DNA from: Nostoc sp. FACHB-892 | GTDB taxonomy: Bacteria; Cyanobacteriota; Cyanobacteriia; Cyanobacteriales; Nostocaceae | Direction of reading: 5' to 3' | DNA length: 64,000 nt | Assembly: GCF_014698795.1 (NCBI RefSeq) | Contig: NZ_JACJTR010000004.1 | Coordinates: 306,217-370,216, forward strand | Part shown: positions 57,485 to 64,000 of the stretch, piece after piece | Numbering within the stretch: position 1 is the stretch's first letter | Layout: every line of letters starts with the position of its first letter | The notes under the pieces: model-generated | Seen by the model: the letters and a program-made list of their open reading frames with translations, nothing else | What the model was told of the DNA's origin: nothing | The model's database searches: none | Made by a program: the position numbers and the translations under genes

Positions 57485-57526
57485 AATTATTTGGGTTTGA
57501 CAAAATTTTAATTACTAGCGCATATC

Positions 57527-57952
57527 CTAATTTGTCGCTACCGTTGTCTTTCCATTCTTGCCTTCCAGACTGGCAACAAATGACGGTTGCTCAGTACCAA
57601 GAGTTGGCGACTGGCCTCGCAGTCCCTTACGACGCTGGCTTTTAGGAACTCCTCCCGCCATGCCGTATTCCACACTGCTTTTGCCATACCGAGTTCCAAC
57701 TGCCATTAACATATGTTCTGTCATATCTCCCAACTTGTCTTCTGTTTCCAGCATTTCACGATACAACTTATCTAAGCTGGAAAGGGCACTGTTGTAAGCA
57801 TTTTCTTTAGATCGCATCGTCTCGATCAGGGTTAAGAAGGCAGGTAAGGTAAGTCCATTGCCTAAATCTAAACTTGGATCAATTGAGTTTATGCTAGCGG
57901 CACGGCGCACTGCTCTTTCTAACACTACGGAAGTTCTTTTTCTACGAGCCAT
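57527..57952 (-). CDS. Hypothetical protein, basic N-terminus
   Basis: This 141-residue protein starts MARRKRTSVVLERAVRRAASI and has a helical middle (ETMRSKENAYNSALSSLDKLYREMLETEDKLGDMTEHMLMAVGTRYG) and a Gly/Lys/Arg-rich tail. I recognise no family. The Lys/Arg-rich ends suggest nucleic acid or ribosome contact, which is only a guess. It is alone, with a MITE/repeat-rich region on both sides. Confidence 0.6.
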   Translation of the reverse strand: MARRKRTSVVLERAVRRAASINSIDPSLDLGNGLTLPAFLTLIETMRSKENAYNSALSSLDKLYREMLETEDKLGDMTEHMLMAVGTRYGKSSVEYGMAGGVPKSQRRKGLRGQSPTLGTEQPSFVASLEGKNGKTTVATN

Positions 57953-58092
57953 GATCTACACCTTGAAATCCAGTACGGTTAATATTATTTACTTTAAAAA
58001 ATTACGTATAGATCAGCCTGAGAGAATTCTGGCAAATCTGCAATAGCTTTTGCTACATAGAGATAATTACAGCAGATTGCGCGAACTACTTA

Positions 58093-58325
58093 AATGAGAA
58101 AGCAAACTGGAGTTTGAGAAAGTAAAAGCTGCTTTTGCTTGCGGAAAACACCAAAATGAGAAAGCAAACTGGGGTTTGAGAAAGTAAAAGCTGCTTTTGC
58201 TTGCGGAAAACACCAAAATGAGAAAGCAAACTGGGGTTTGAGAAAGTAAAAGCTGCTTTTGCTTGCGGAAAACACCGAAATGAGAAAGCAAACTGGGGTT
58301 TGAGAAAGTAAAAGCTGCTTTTGCT
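58093..58325. repeat. Tandem array: 3.8 copies of a 62-bp unit
   Basis: Units start at 58093, 58155, 58217 and 58279 with AATGAGAAAGCAAACTGG and contain GTAAAAGCTGCTTTTGC, which includes the hairpin AAAGCTGCTTT or AAAAGC/GCTTTT. Copies differ at only one or two bases. As 62 is not a multiple of 3, open frames across it are artefacts. Confidence 0.92.
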
Positions 58326-58435
58326 AACTAAATTCGACTTTATCTATATTTATGGGCTGTAATGCTCAGTTATGATTATCGTGATGGCAATGCGATCGCA
58401 AAGCATGATGCTTACAGCCAAATTCAGGAGTCATC

Positions 58436-58518
58436 ATTTATAATTCAGAAGTAAAACAGGCTTTATGTCTAGTTTTGAAACTTAGTTTGTGTACTCCAAC
58501 AAGTTTAAATCTCCTGTA
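58436..58518. repeat. 83-bp dispersed repeat, copy 1
   Basis: ATTTATAATTCAGAAGTAAA and the following text to CTCCTGTA recurs at 62993-63075 with about 85% identity by eye. Both copies are in the nifD element, between genes. Confidence 0.7.
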
Positions 58519-58595
58519 AATACAGCTGGGTATCAGGTTAGCTACTATAAAAAAGGAATTAACTCAAAAACTTTGGAGAGTCATAGCCAATAACT

Positions 58596-58624
58596 AAAGC
58601 TCGGTTCTAGGTGAACCGAGCTTT
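58596..58624. terminator. Hairpin AAAGCTCGGTTC / GAACCGAGCTTT
   Basis: A perfect 12-bp stem with a 5-base loop, 222 bp downstream of the ocp stop. It may end that transcript. The stretch 57953-58845 otherwise contains the tandem array and dispersed repeat and no gene. Confidence 0.65.
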
Positions 58625-58845
58625 GATTGAGATTTTATTTGATGAACGTTATGACGCTTAGAAGATGTTTTAAAAGCCCCAAAAGTTATAATTTCGCAGT
58701 TATTTATGCCTGGGTTAAGTACAACGCAAAATAAATGTTTTAGCTATGTACTAATATGCAATGATTTGCTAACTATGAGGGCAAAAAATCTTTTAAAACA
58801 TCATCTTAAACAAGCGCAATTGCTTTTGTATTAAGACAAAGAATT

Positions 58846-59805
58846 TTACTTACGAGTTAGGTTAAGCAGTTCTTTGGGAGAAGCAAGCAAGTCAATAGCC
58901 ACGAAGTAAATTTGACCTTGAGGATCGAGTAAAAATCGCCAAGCAATGTTCATCCCAACATTACCTCCAAACCAAGGAGTTTCGACTGTACCAGTAACTT
59001 TATGCTGTGTATAACCATCTTCTATAGTTTCCGAAACACCTTTGGTTGGCTTCATCACTAACCCTTGTCCCTCATCTCTTAGATAGGCAGTGATTGCTTC
59101 TCGGCCAACAATTGGTTTTTGGAAAGGTGGTTGCAGCGCACCATTGTTAGCAAATAAAGCAACAGCAGCTTCAAAGTTATCTGCATTCATAGCTTCAATG
59201 TATTTCAGCACTGTTGGTTCTGTAACTCCCTCAATAGTAAATTGGGGACTTAGAGATGAGCGTGGGAACTTAAAGTTTATGACTTCTGCCTGTTGTTTAT
59301 CAGCCAGAGACGGATCAAACCCCATATTTACTACAGTGTTGCGTAGTACTGTAATTTGCTGACTTTGATCGATTTTCTGAACAGCTTCTAGCACTGCTTT
59401 AACTTGGGTTGACATTTGATAGCCAACTGGCATGGGAGCGACGATACCCTGTTTCATCCACTCTCCTAACTGCCACCAGAATCCTAGCTTGGCATTGACA
59501 CCAAAGTATGCATAAGAACGGCTGATAGGAGTATCAGCATTACTCGCTAAATCTCTCATTAACTGCGTTTGTTGTTCATGAGACATCTGCTTAATATCGT
59601 TGAATATACCTTCCATTAATTGGAGATTTGCTTTTCCGGGAGCAGCTGGAGTAATTGTACGACCTAGTTCAGCGTAGGCATACCAAAGAAATGCCAATTG
59701 ATCGTCAACGTTGAGTTTAGCAAACATTGCTGTAGTGGCTGGAACAGCATCTGCCACTTGAGTGCTAGAAAAAATATTCCGTGCAGATTCGATAGTATAA
59801 CTCAT
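58846..59805 (-). CDS. ocp: Orange carotenoid protein
   Basis: The 319-residue protein has both OCP domains: the all-helical carotenoid domain (about 1-165) and the NTF2-like C-terminal domain (about 195-315, VTEPTVLKYIEAMNADNFEAA...TPWFGGNVGMNIAWRFL). Key positions are kept in the known numbering: Tyr44, Trp110 and Arg155, plus Tyr and Trp in the C-terminal domain. It binds a ketocarotenoid and quenches phycobilisomes under strong light. The linker (about 165-195) is unlike Synechocystis OCP1, so clade is uncertain. No frp gene is adjacent. It sits within the nifD element. Confidence 0.96.
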   Translation of the reverse strand: MSYTIESARNIFSSTQVADAVPATTAMFAKLNVDDQLAFLWYAYAELGRTITPAAPGKANLQLMEGIFNDIKQMSHEQQTQLMRDLASNADTPISRSYAYFGVNAKLGFWWQLGEWMKQGIVAPMPVGYQMSTQVKAVLEAVQKIDQSQQITVLRNTVVNMGFDPSLADKQQAEVINFKFPRSSLSPQFTIEGVTEPTVLKYIEAMNADNFEAAVALFANNGALQPPFQKPIVGREAITAYLRDEGQGLVMKPTKGVSETIEDGYTQHKVTGTVETPWFGGNVGMNIAWRFLLDPQGQIYFVAIDLLASPKELLNLTRK

Positions 59806-59865
59806 GGTTATTACCTTAAAGATTTACCTATTCAGTAGTTGCTTTCGGCTACATTTTGCAGATTT

Positions 59866-59912
59866 TAGGGATAAATCTAGGGCATTTTTCCTAGATGACA
59901 CAATTATCCCTA
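59866..59912 (-). promoter_or_regulatory. Nested inverted repeat upstream of ocp
   Basis: TAGGGATAA / TTATCCCTA (9 bp) encloses ATCTAGG / CCTAGAT (7 bp) 61-107 bp before the ocp start. It could be an operator or a leader hairpin regulating ocp. No known regulator can be named. Confidence 0.45.
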
Positions 59913-60541
59913 GATATTTAAATCCGAATTATTATTCACTACTCTGGCATCATAGCTCGTAAACATTAACAAAAGACTAAGATTTATAAGATTTATCTGA
60001 TGAATATCATTGAAGGAAATATATATCTACATATTTATTTTCAATTTCTGGTCCAATAAAAGTAATTTTAAAAAAAGATATCCTTCTAAAGTAAGATATG
60101 TAAATGTATAGCATCTATCTTTGTAGATGAATATATCTAATATTTGAACTTTTTCGGCAAGAAAAATAGAATTTGGTAATTGCTTAAATTAGTTTTTTTA
60201 ATTAATGTATGGATTGCAGCAGATTTATGTTTGTCCGTAGGTTGGGCTAAATAAAGTGAAGTCTGTCTAAATGTAGACCCTTGCTTCATTGATTAGTAAA
60301 ATGCAAGTTAAAAATTTTTTGCAATCGCCCTTTAGTCAGGGGATAGTTCTGGCTCAATTTTTTTGCATAACATGAGTTTATTATTTTAGCTTCAAGTATG
60401 ACCAACATTCCAAATATCCAACGCAAGCTGAACATCCCCCTTGCTAGAATAATGTTTACGATTCAGACGCTCCTGCTTCGCTAACGCTGCACTATCGAGT
60501 GTCATAGCTCGTTGTAGACATCACTTATCAAATAGCCAATC
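59913..60541. other. Intergenic region between ocp and the TraX-like gene
   Basis: This 629-bp AT-rich stretch has no supported gene. It includes GTGTCATAGCTCGTTGTAGA (60499-60518), a degenerate piece resembling the dispersed 29-bp repeat. The ocp promoter must lie at its left edge. Confidence 0.45.
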
Positions 60542-61192
60542 CTACCTGGACTGTATTAAATAAGTGATTACACCTAAAATTATTAAATGAGCCGGGTAGA
60601 ACACATAAAACCATTTAGCCCGCGAGCCTTGTCTACCATTGAATTGAAAAACAATGAATCCTGCAAAAACTGCCCAAATTTGAAATATATAATTTATAGA
60701 TAAAATTACTAAAATTAAGTGTAAGACGCACCAGTAGAGCAACCATACTCTGGGATTGAGTTTGTCTATTAAAGACATCAATAAAATCACTCCAATCCCA
60801 TATCCTCCATACTCAAAGCCCAAGACCTCAGAAACTGCTGCACACAATCCAATAATTATTAATTGCTGCCATAATTGTGGACAAAGCTTAACTAAGCGCA
60901 ACATCACAAGTCCAAGAAGAAGCGTGAAGAGAATATTAAATGAGAACTTTTGGAAAACAACAATATAGATTGGCTGAGATATAATTGCTGTAATTAATAG
61001 CCTGCCTCCATAGCGGTACACATTTTGGGTGTGTTTTTCGCCTTTAGCTAGAAGCCATGCAAAGAGGGGAAAGCTCAATCGGCCAATAAAGTGCAATATT
61101 AAAAAGTCTGGCATTAGCAGATAGCATACATGATCCATAACCATGAACACTGCGGCTAAGATTTTAATGCTGAAAGCTGAAAATTTAATCAT
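60542..61192 (-). CDS. TraX-family membrane protein
   Basis: The 216-residue protein has about eight membrane segments and the TraX features: KILAAVFMVMDHVCYLLMP, FIGRLSFPLFAWLLAKGEKHT, and YVFYPAHLIILGVI at the C-terminus. TraX in F plasmids acetylates pilin; chromosomal homologues are of unknown function, some being acyltransferases. The gene in an excision element could hint at plasmid ancestry, but TraX homologues are widespread. Confidence 0.88.
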   Translation of the reverse strand: MIKFSAFSIKILAAVFMVMDHVCYLLMPDFLILHFIGRLSFPLFAWLLAKGEKHTQNVYRYGGRLLITAIISQPIYIVVFQKFSFNILFTLLLGLVMLRLVKLCPQLWQQLIIIGLCAAVSEVLGFEYGGYGIGVILLMSLIDKLNPRVWLLYWCVLHLILVILSINYIFQIWAVFAGFIVFQFNGRQGSRAKWFYVFYPAHLIILGVITYLIQSR

Positions 61193-61423
61193 AAGGTTGA
61201 GTTTTACCGTTAAAATTGCTAAATAGCTTCTTAGCGATCGCTTGCTGGTTCAAAAAAATATCCTGAGTAAAATTCTTCGCTTCTTAGGGGTTGTCCAAAC
61301 CTTCAACGCCAGTCCTAAGCTGAAGGAGAGTTTTAGGTAGCTAGGTTGACTGTGGCTCCCTATAGCGTTTCTCGTTTACGTGAGGTACACCTGTAGGGGC
61401 ACGGCACTGCCGTGACCTTAGAC

Positions 61424-61531
61424 TTCGGAGTATAAGGTTGTACCACATATGAATGGGAACCCGCATCAGCATAATCTTTCGGCTGGAGAGTATTTTCGGA
61501 GTATAAGGTTGTACCACATATGAATGGGAAC
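61424..61531. repeat. Two 37-bp direct repeats, 71 bp apart
   Basis: TTCGGAGTATAAGGTTGTAC and the following text to GGGAAC occur at 61424-61460 and 61495-61531 with identical sequence. A degenerate GGGGCACGGCACTGCCGTG palindrome lies just before (61397-61415). The 545-bp gap 61193-61737 has no gene. Confidence 0.8.
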
Positions 61532-61680
61532 TGCTATAACTTACCCATAGATTCATAAAGCCGATGAATAAAAATCAAGATTTCTAATTTTTATTTGGTA
61601 AGAGTAATACAAGAGCGCTACTAAATACTAGCAATTTGATAACATTAACAAAGTTGATGATTGTTTCCGACCCAAATTAG

Positions 61681-61710
61681 GCGATGTCTACGGTAGGCTA
61701 ACGCCTACGC
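61681..61710 (-). repeat. 29-bp dispersed repeat, variant copy
   Basis: GCGATGTCTACGGTAGGCTA then ACGCCTACGC, one base longer than other copies. It lies 28 bp upstream of the next gene, so it may alter that gene's 5' leader. Confidence 0.7.
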
Positions 61711-61737
61711 CCTCTTCAGCAGATTGGCAAAAACACT

Positions 61738-62316
61738 ATGGCAAAGCGTAAAAAAAGCAATCTCCAGTGGATTAAAGAAACCCTTGAACTAAAGCCTGAC
61801 CATCATTGGGAATCTCCATCAGGCTATAAAATATTTGTTGCGAATCGTGGGGCTGTTCGCTTCAATGTTCCCCAAGATTGGGTTTTTGAGCCACAAGAAA
61901 AATCCTTCAAGTTCCTCGATAAAAAACCACCCAACGATGATTGCTGTCTGGAAGTATCTTTCAATCCTCTGCCACCCAATGATTGGAGCAAGTTTCCGCT
62001 AAAATCTACCTTAAAGAAAGTTCTGGAAAACGACAGCCGCAACATCATTGCTAAAGGAGAAATTATTACCGTCAAGCGCCAAACCGCCAAAATTGTCTGG
62101 ACAGAGATGAAGTTCATTGACACTCAAGAAGAACCACGGGAAGCTTTTTCGCGGACTTGCATTGCTTTGGGGTCGAATATTCAGTGCTTAATTACATTCG
62201 ATTATTGGGCAGATCAAGCAGAACAATTAATACCCGTTTGGGATGAAGCAATTCGTAGTCTCACACTAGGGTTATATATTCGTGACCCCATGACTGGTTT
62301 GGCTTTTCCAGACTGA
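61738..62316 (+). CDS. Hypothetical soluble protein
   Basis: The 192-residue protein begins MAKRKKSNLQWIKETLELKPDHHWESPSGYK. It has a beta-rich body (GYKIFVANRGAVRFNVPQDWVFEP) and DCCLEVSFNPLPPNDW. I recognise no family name, though the fold resembles immunity- or secretion-related cyanobacterial hypothetical proteins (PsbP-like strands). No signal is seen. It lies 40 bp upstream of the P-loop gene. Confidence 0.65.
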   Translation: MAKRKKSNLQWIKETLELKPDHHWESPSGYKIFVANRGAVRFNVPQDWVFEPQEKSFKFLDKKPPNDDCCLEVSFNPLPPNDWSKFPLKSTLKKVLENDSRNIIAKGEIITVKRQTAKIVWTEMKFIDTQEEPREAFSRTCIALGSNIQCLITFDYWADQAEQLIPVWDEAIRSLTLGLYIRDPMTGLAFPD

Positions 62317-62356
62317 AGCCCAAAAATAATTGCTCAAACTTCCTTGGCAAATATCA

Positions 62357-62836
62357 ATGAAAACACTATTCATCTTAATTGGCCCAAAAGGAGCAGGTAA
62401 AACTCACATTGGAACTGTGGTTGATGCTCATACGGGAATCAAATTTCTTTCTGTAGAGCCAATATGGATTGATCATTTGCAGACTAAGGATCGAGATGGA
62501 TGGGATATTCTTGAAGAAGAAATCGATCGCCTCTTTAGAAGTAATAATAAAGTAATGATAGAATCCCTTGGTGCAGGAGAGGATTTTGCCAAGTTCTATC
62601 AGTCTTTAAAGAATAAGTATCATATCAAATTTATTAAAGTTGAATATGCATTAGATAAGTGCTTAGAACGAGTTATAACTCGAGATAGCACCGTTCACAT
62701 TCCAATATCTGCTGACAAAGTACAGGAATACAATAAAATTGCTGCTCAGGTTAGTTATAACTGGGATCTAGTAATTGATAATAATTCTCCAGCGTCTGAT
62801 TTAGAAATCATTCAAGCAATTCAGGCTATTGAATAA
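62357..62836 (+). CDS. P-loop kinase-like protein
   Basis: From ATG 62357 the protein has 159 residues (a TTG at 62330 gives 168). MKTLFILIGPKGAGKTHIG contains the Walker A loop at the very start. VEYALDKCLERVITRD and SYNWDLVIDNNSP resemble nucleotide or shikimate kinase-like proteins. The substrate is unknown; a small-molecule or nucleotide kinase is most likely. It stands 40 bp after the hypothetical gene on the same strand. Confidence 0.75.
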   Translation: MKTLFILIGPKGAGKTHIGTVVDAHTGIKFLSVEPIWIDHLQTKDRDGWDILEEEIDRLFRSNNKVMIESLGAGEDFAKFYQSLKNKYHIKFIKVEYALDKCLERVITRDSTVHIPISADKVQEYNKIAAQVSYNWDLVIDNNSPASDLEIIQAIQAIE

Positions 62837-62992
62837 TTAAGTTGCTCTATCATCTTTAAAATAAAAAACTATGGTTATTCAGTACTTGACCATCACACAG
62901 ATGGATGAAAATTTTACATCTTTGGTGCAGTCATATTTGCAGAGGCGTGTACTTGGGCTAAATTTGCATTAAAATATACAACAAAAATCAGA

Positions 62993-63075
62993 ATTTATAA
63001 TTCAGGAGTCAGAAGTAAAACAGGCTTTATATCTGCCTTTGAGGCTTAGTTTGTGTACTTCACTAACTTGAAATC
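62993..63075. repeat. 83-bp dispersed repeat, copy 2
   Basis: ATTTATAATTCAGGAGTCAG and following text to CTGCTGTA pairs with copy 1 at 58436-58518. This copy includes a short extra AGGAGTC segment. Confidence 0.7.
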
Positions 63076-63200
63076 TGCTGTATACTTTTTTGTACCAAAG
63101 CAGAATATCAAGAATTCATGCAATCTTGCCCGGAATTTGAACGAATGTCAATGCGATCGCAACAACACTCTACTTCTTTTACTGCGATGTCTACGCTTGG

Positions 63201-63302
63201 TTATTCGGTGTCGCACTATCTCGTAAATTAGTTTTATTAACGCGCAATCATCGAGATTTGGGCAAAGTACCCAGATTGTTAATTGAGGATTGGACGGTTT
63301 AA
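63201..63302 (+). pseudogene. 3' remnant of a PIN-domain toxin gene
   Basis: The frame LFGVALSRKLVLLTRNHRDLGKVPRLLIEDWTV matches the C-terminal third of VapC toxins (LVTRNxRDFxxVPGL-EDW). The N-terminal part is missing, and a partial dispersed repeat (GCGATGTCTACGC, 63184) lies directly before it, suggesting disruption by that repeat. There is no antitoxin. Confidence 0.7.
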
Positions 63303-63303
63303 T

Positions 63304-63332
63304 GCGTAGGCGTAGCCCGTCGCAGACATCGC
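63304..63332 (+). repeat. 29-bp dispersed repeat, copy after the PIN remnant
   Basis: GCGTAGGCGTAGCCCGTCGC then AGACATCGC, directly after the stop of the PIN remnant. Confidence 0.75.
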
Positions 63333-63352
63333 CTAGTTTATTGTCGAGTGAA

Positions 63353-63456
63353 GGCGATCGCTACAACAGTCTACTTCTTGTACATCTCACAGATGATCTT
63401 TAAAGGCGATCACAACAACGGTCTACTTCTTGTGCATATCGCACATCATTCCTAAA
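63353..63456. repeat. Two tandem 52-bp repeats containing GGCGATC
   Basis: GGCGATCGCTACAACAGTCT and GGCGATCACAACAACGGTCT start units at 63353 and 63405. A partial copy (GCGATCGCAACAACACTCTA) lies at 63153. No gene lies in 63333-63557. Confidence 0.75.
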
Positions 63457-63557
63457 TATACAGTGACTTTTTGTAAAGTTTGGGCGAATCATATATCTAA
63501 CCCTAAAATTTAGAACTATACTAACTTGACTAGCTAATTCTCTAGGAAAATTCATCT

Positions 63558-63887
63558 GTGATCAGCCTAGCAAGTGTTTCCAATACCGTGTCCGAAATGG
63601 AAAGTGATGGTTTAGGTGAAATTGACAACCTTGATAGGCAACTGCATCAGTGCTTCCAGAGTAAATTTTTAGTTCATCCTTCATTGACACGACTTATAGT
63701 TAGTTTTCAAGCTAACAAAACTAGACCTATCTATCGGTGGTATAAATATAAAGAAGCTTTTTCTGCATCTCTTATAGAATATCTATTGCAACGATATAAA
63801 ATTGCTAAAGGCAGGGTAAGCGCATATAAAATCGTAGCTAAAGATACAGAATATTTAACCAAGAGATGGAGAGAGAATCAAATTTGA
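63558..63887 (+). CDS. Hypothetical protein, GTG start
   Basis: The 109-residue protein opens at GTG 63558. It has a conserved-looking core FQSKFLVHPSLTRLIVSFQANKTRPIYRWYKYKEAFSASLIEYLL. I do not recognise its family; the YRWYKYKEAFSASLIEYLL segment looks like the N-terminal part of a larger Nostoc protein seen near DNA-modification genes, but this is uncertain. The remaining sequence to the window end is too short to test. Confidence 0.5.
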   Translation: MISLASVSNTVSEMESDGLGEIDNLDRQLHQCFQSKFLVHPSLTRLIVSFQANKTRPIYRWYKYKEAFSASLIEYLLQRYKIAKGRVSAYKIVAKDTEYLTKRWRENQI

Positions 63888-63952
63888 GTATTAAATATGT
63901 TAAGTAGTACGCTAATAAGTAAAGCGTCTATTTTAGATCAGGGTCAGTACTA

Positions 63953-64000
63953 TGGCATCGGGTTTCAACTCTTCTAAGAATCCACCTGCTCTCAAATCAA
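63953..64000 (+). CDS. Possible gene start at the window edge
   Basis: ATG 63953 follows CAGGGTCAG and opens MASGFNSSKNPPALKS, running to the window edge. Too short to identify. Confidence 0.3.

Larger units (their letters stand above)
46363..64000. mobile_element. nifD excision element, left part (over 17.6 kb)
   Basis: The element begins at the 11-bp repeat in nifD, with xisA 239 bp inside, reading inward, as in Anabaena PCC 7120, where I recall a size of about 11 kb. Here the far repeat is outside the window, so the element is at least 17.6 kb. Cargo includes toxin-antitoxin genes, a PLD-type nuclease, an IS630 copy, xisH/xisI remains, a sensor kinase and an orange carotenoid protein. Many repeats and broken genes show repeated insertion. 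Excision in heterocysts would circularise and discard it. Confidence 0.85.

Noticed and set aside
58067..58291. Open reading frames of 61 and 74 residues across the tandem array
   Set aside because: They follow from the repeated sequence without stops; the unit length is not a multiple of 3 and no start signal exists.
58093..58325. CRISPR-like array
   Set aside because: The units are contiguous 62-bp tandem copies without unique spacers, and no cas gene is present.
61495..61506. CGGAGTATAAGG as the second nifD repeat
   Set aside because: Only CGGAGTA matches the 11-bp repeat CGGAGTAATCC, and no nifD coding sequence follows.

Overview
The window comes from a filamentous, heterocyst-forming cyanobacterium of the Nostoc/Anabaena type. 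The evidence is many GCGATCGC (HIP1) octamers, heptanucleotide tandem repeats between genes, a heterocyst-type nif cluster with fdxH and hesAB, an uptake hydrogenase (hupSL, hupW), an orange carotenoid protein, and programmed-excision elements carrying xisA- and xisC-type recombinases.

Layout. 1-20.0 kb is a nutrient-uptake region: the tail of a vanadium-haloperoxidase-like gene, sulfonate uptake (ssuA, ssuC), a PhnD-like binding protein, a TPR protein, ssuD, the phosphate transporter pstSCAB directly behind a sulfate-binding protein gene, a LysR regulator, two CadD-like transporters, a TauE-like exporter, a PAP2 phosphatase and a prohibitin-like protein. 20.6-29.0 kb is the interrupted uptake-hydrogenase locus. 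hupS begins abruptly at about codon 17, next to a large serine recombinase gene. hupL is split by a compact 4.09-kb element bounded by 16-bp direct repeats and carrying xisC, a PIN-type toxin pair and a decayed coiled-coil gene. 29.1-36.0 kb holds accessory genes: an acetyltransferase, a hydrolase, a DUF433/DUF5615 pair, hupW, and a SagB-like oxidoreductase overlapping an ankyrin gene. 36.6-46.4 kb is the nif cluster, read leftward apart from mop: nifD (3' end only), nifK, a Mo-nitrogenase C-terminal family protein, nifE, nifN, nifX, a DUF269 protein, a DUF683 protein, nifW, hesA, hesB, fdxH and feoA.

From 46.36 kb to the right edge the window lies inside a nifD excision element. It starts at the 11-bp repeat (GGATTACTCCG on the gene strand), with xisA 0.24 kb inside, as in Anabaena. 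The second repeat is not in the window, so the element exceeds 17.6 kb. Its cargo is a VapBC pair, a PLD nuclease with an EVE/PUA-like tail, an IS630 copy, an xisH remnant with xisI, a broken second xisI, a Uma2 protein, a DUF2267 protein, a dienelactone hydrolase, a methyltransferase, a sensor kinase, an orange carotenoid protein, a TraX-like protein and several unknowns.

How it works together. The hydrogenase recycles H2 released by nitrogenase in heterocysts. hupS, hupL and nifD are each unreadable in the arrangement seen here and would need three separate recombinases to become whole. The most unusual points are the hupS interruption, the small hupL element, the large cargo-rich nifD element with a photoprotection gene, a terminator-like hairpin in place of the xisA N-terminus, and a dispersed 29-bp repeat that has entered xisC and broken an xisI copy.
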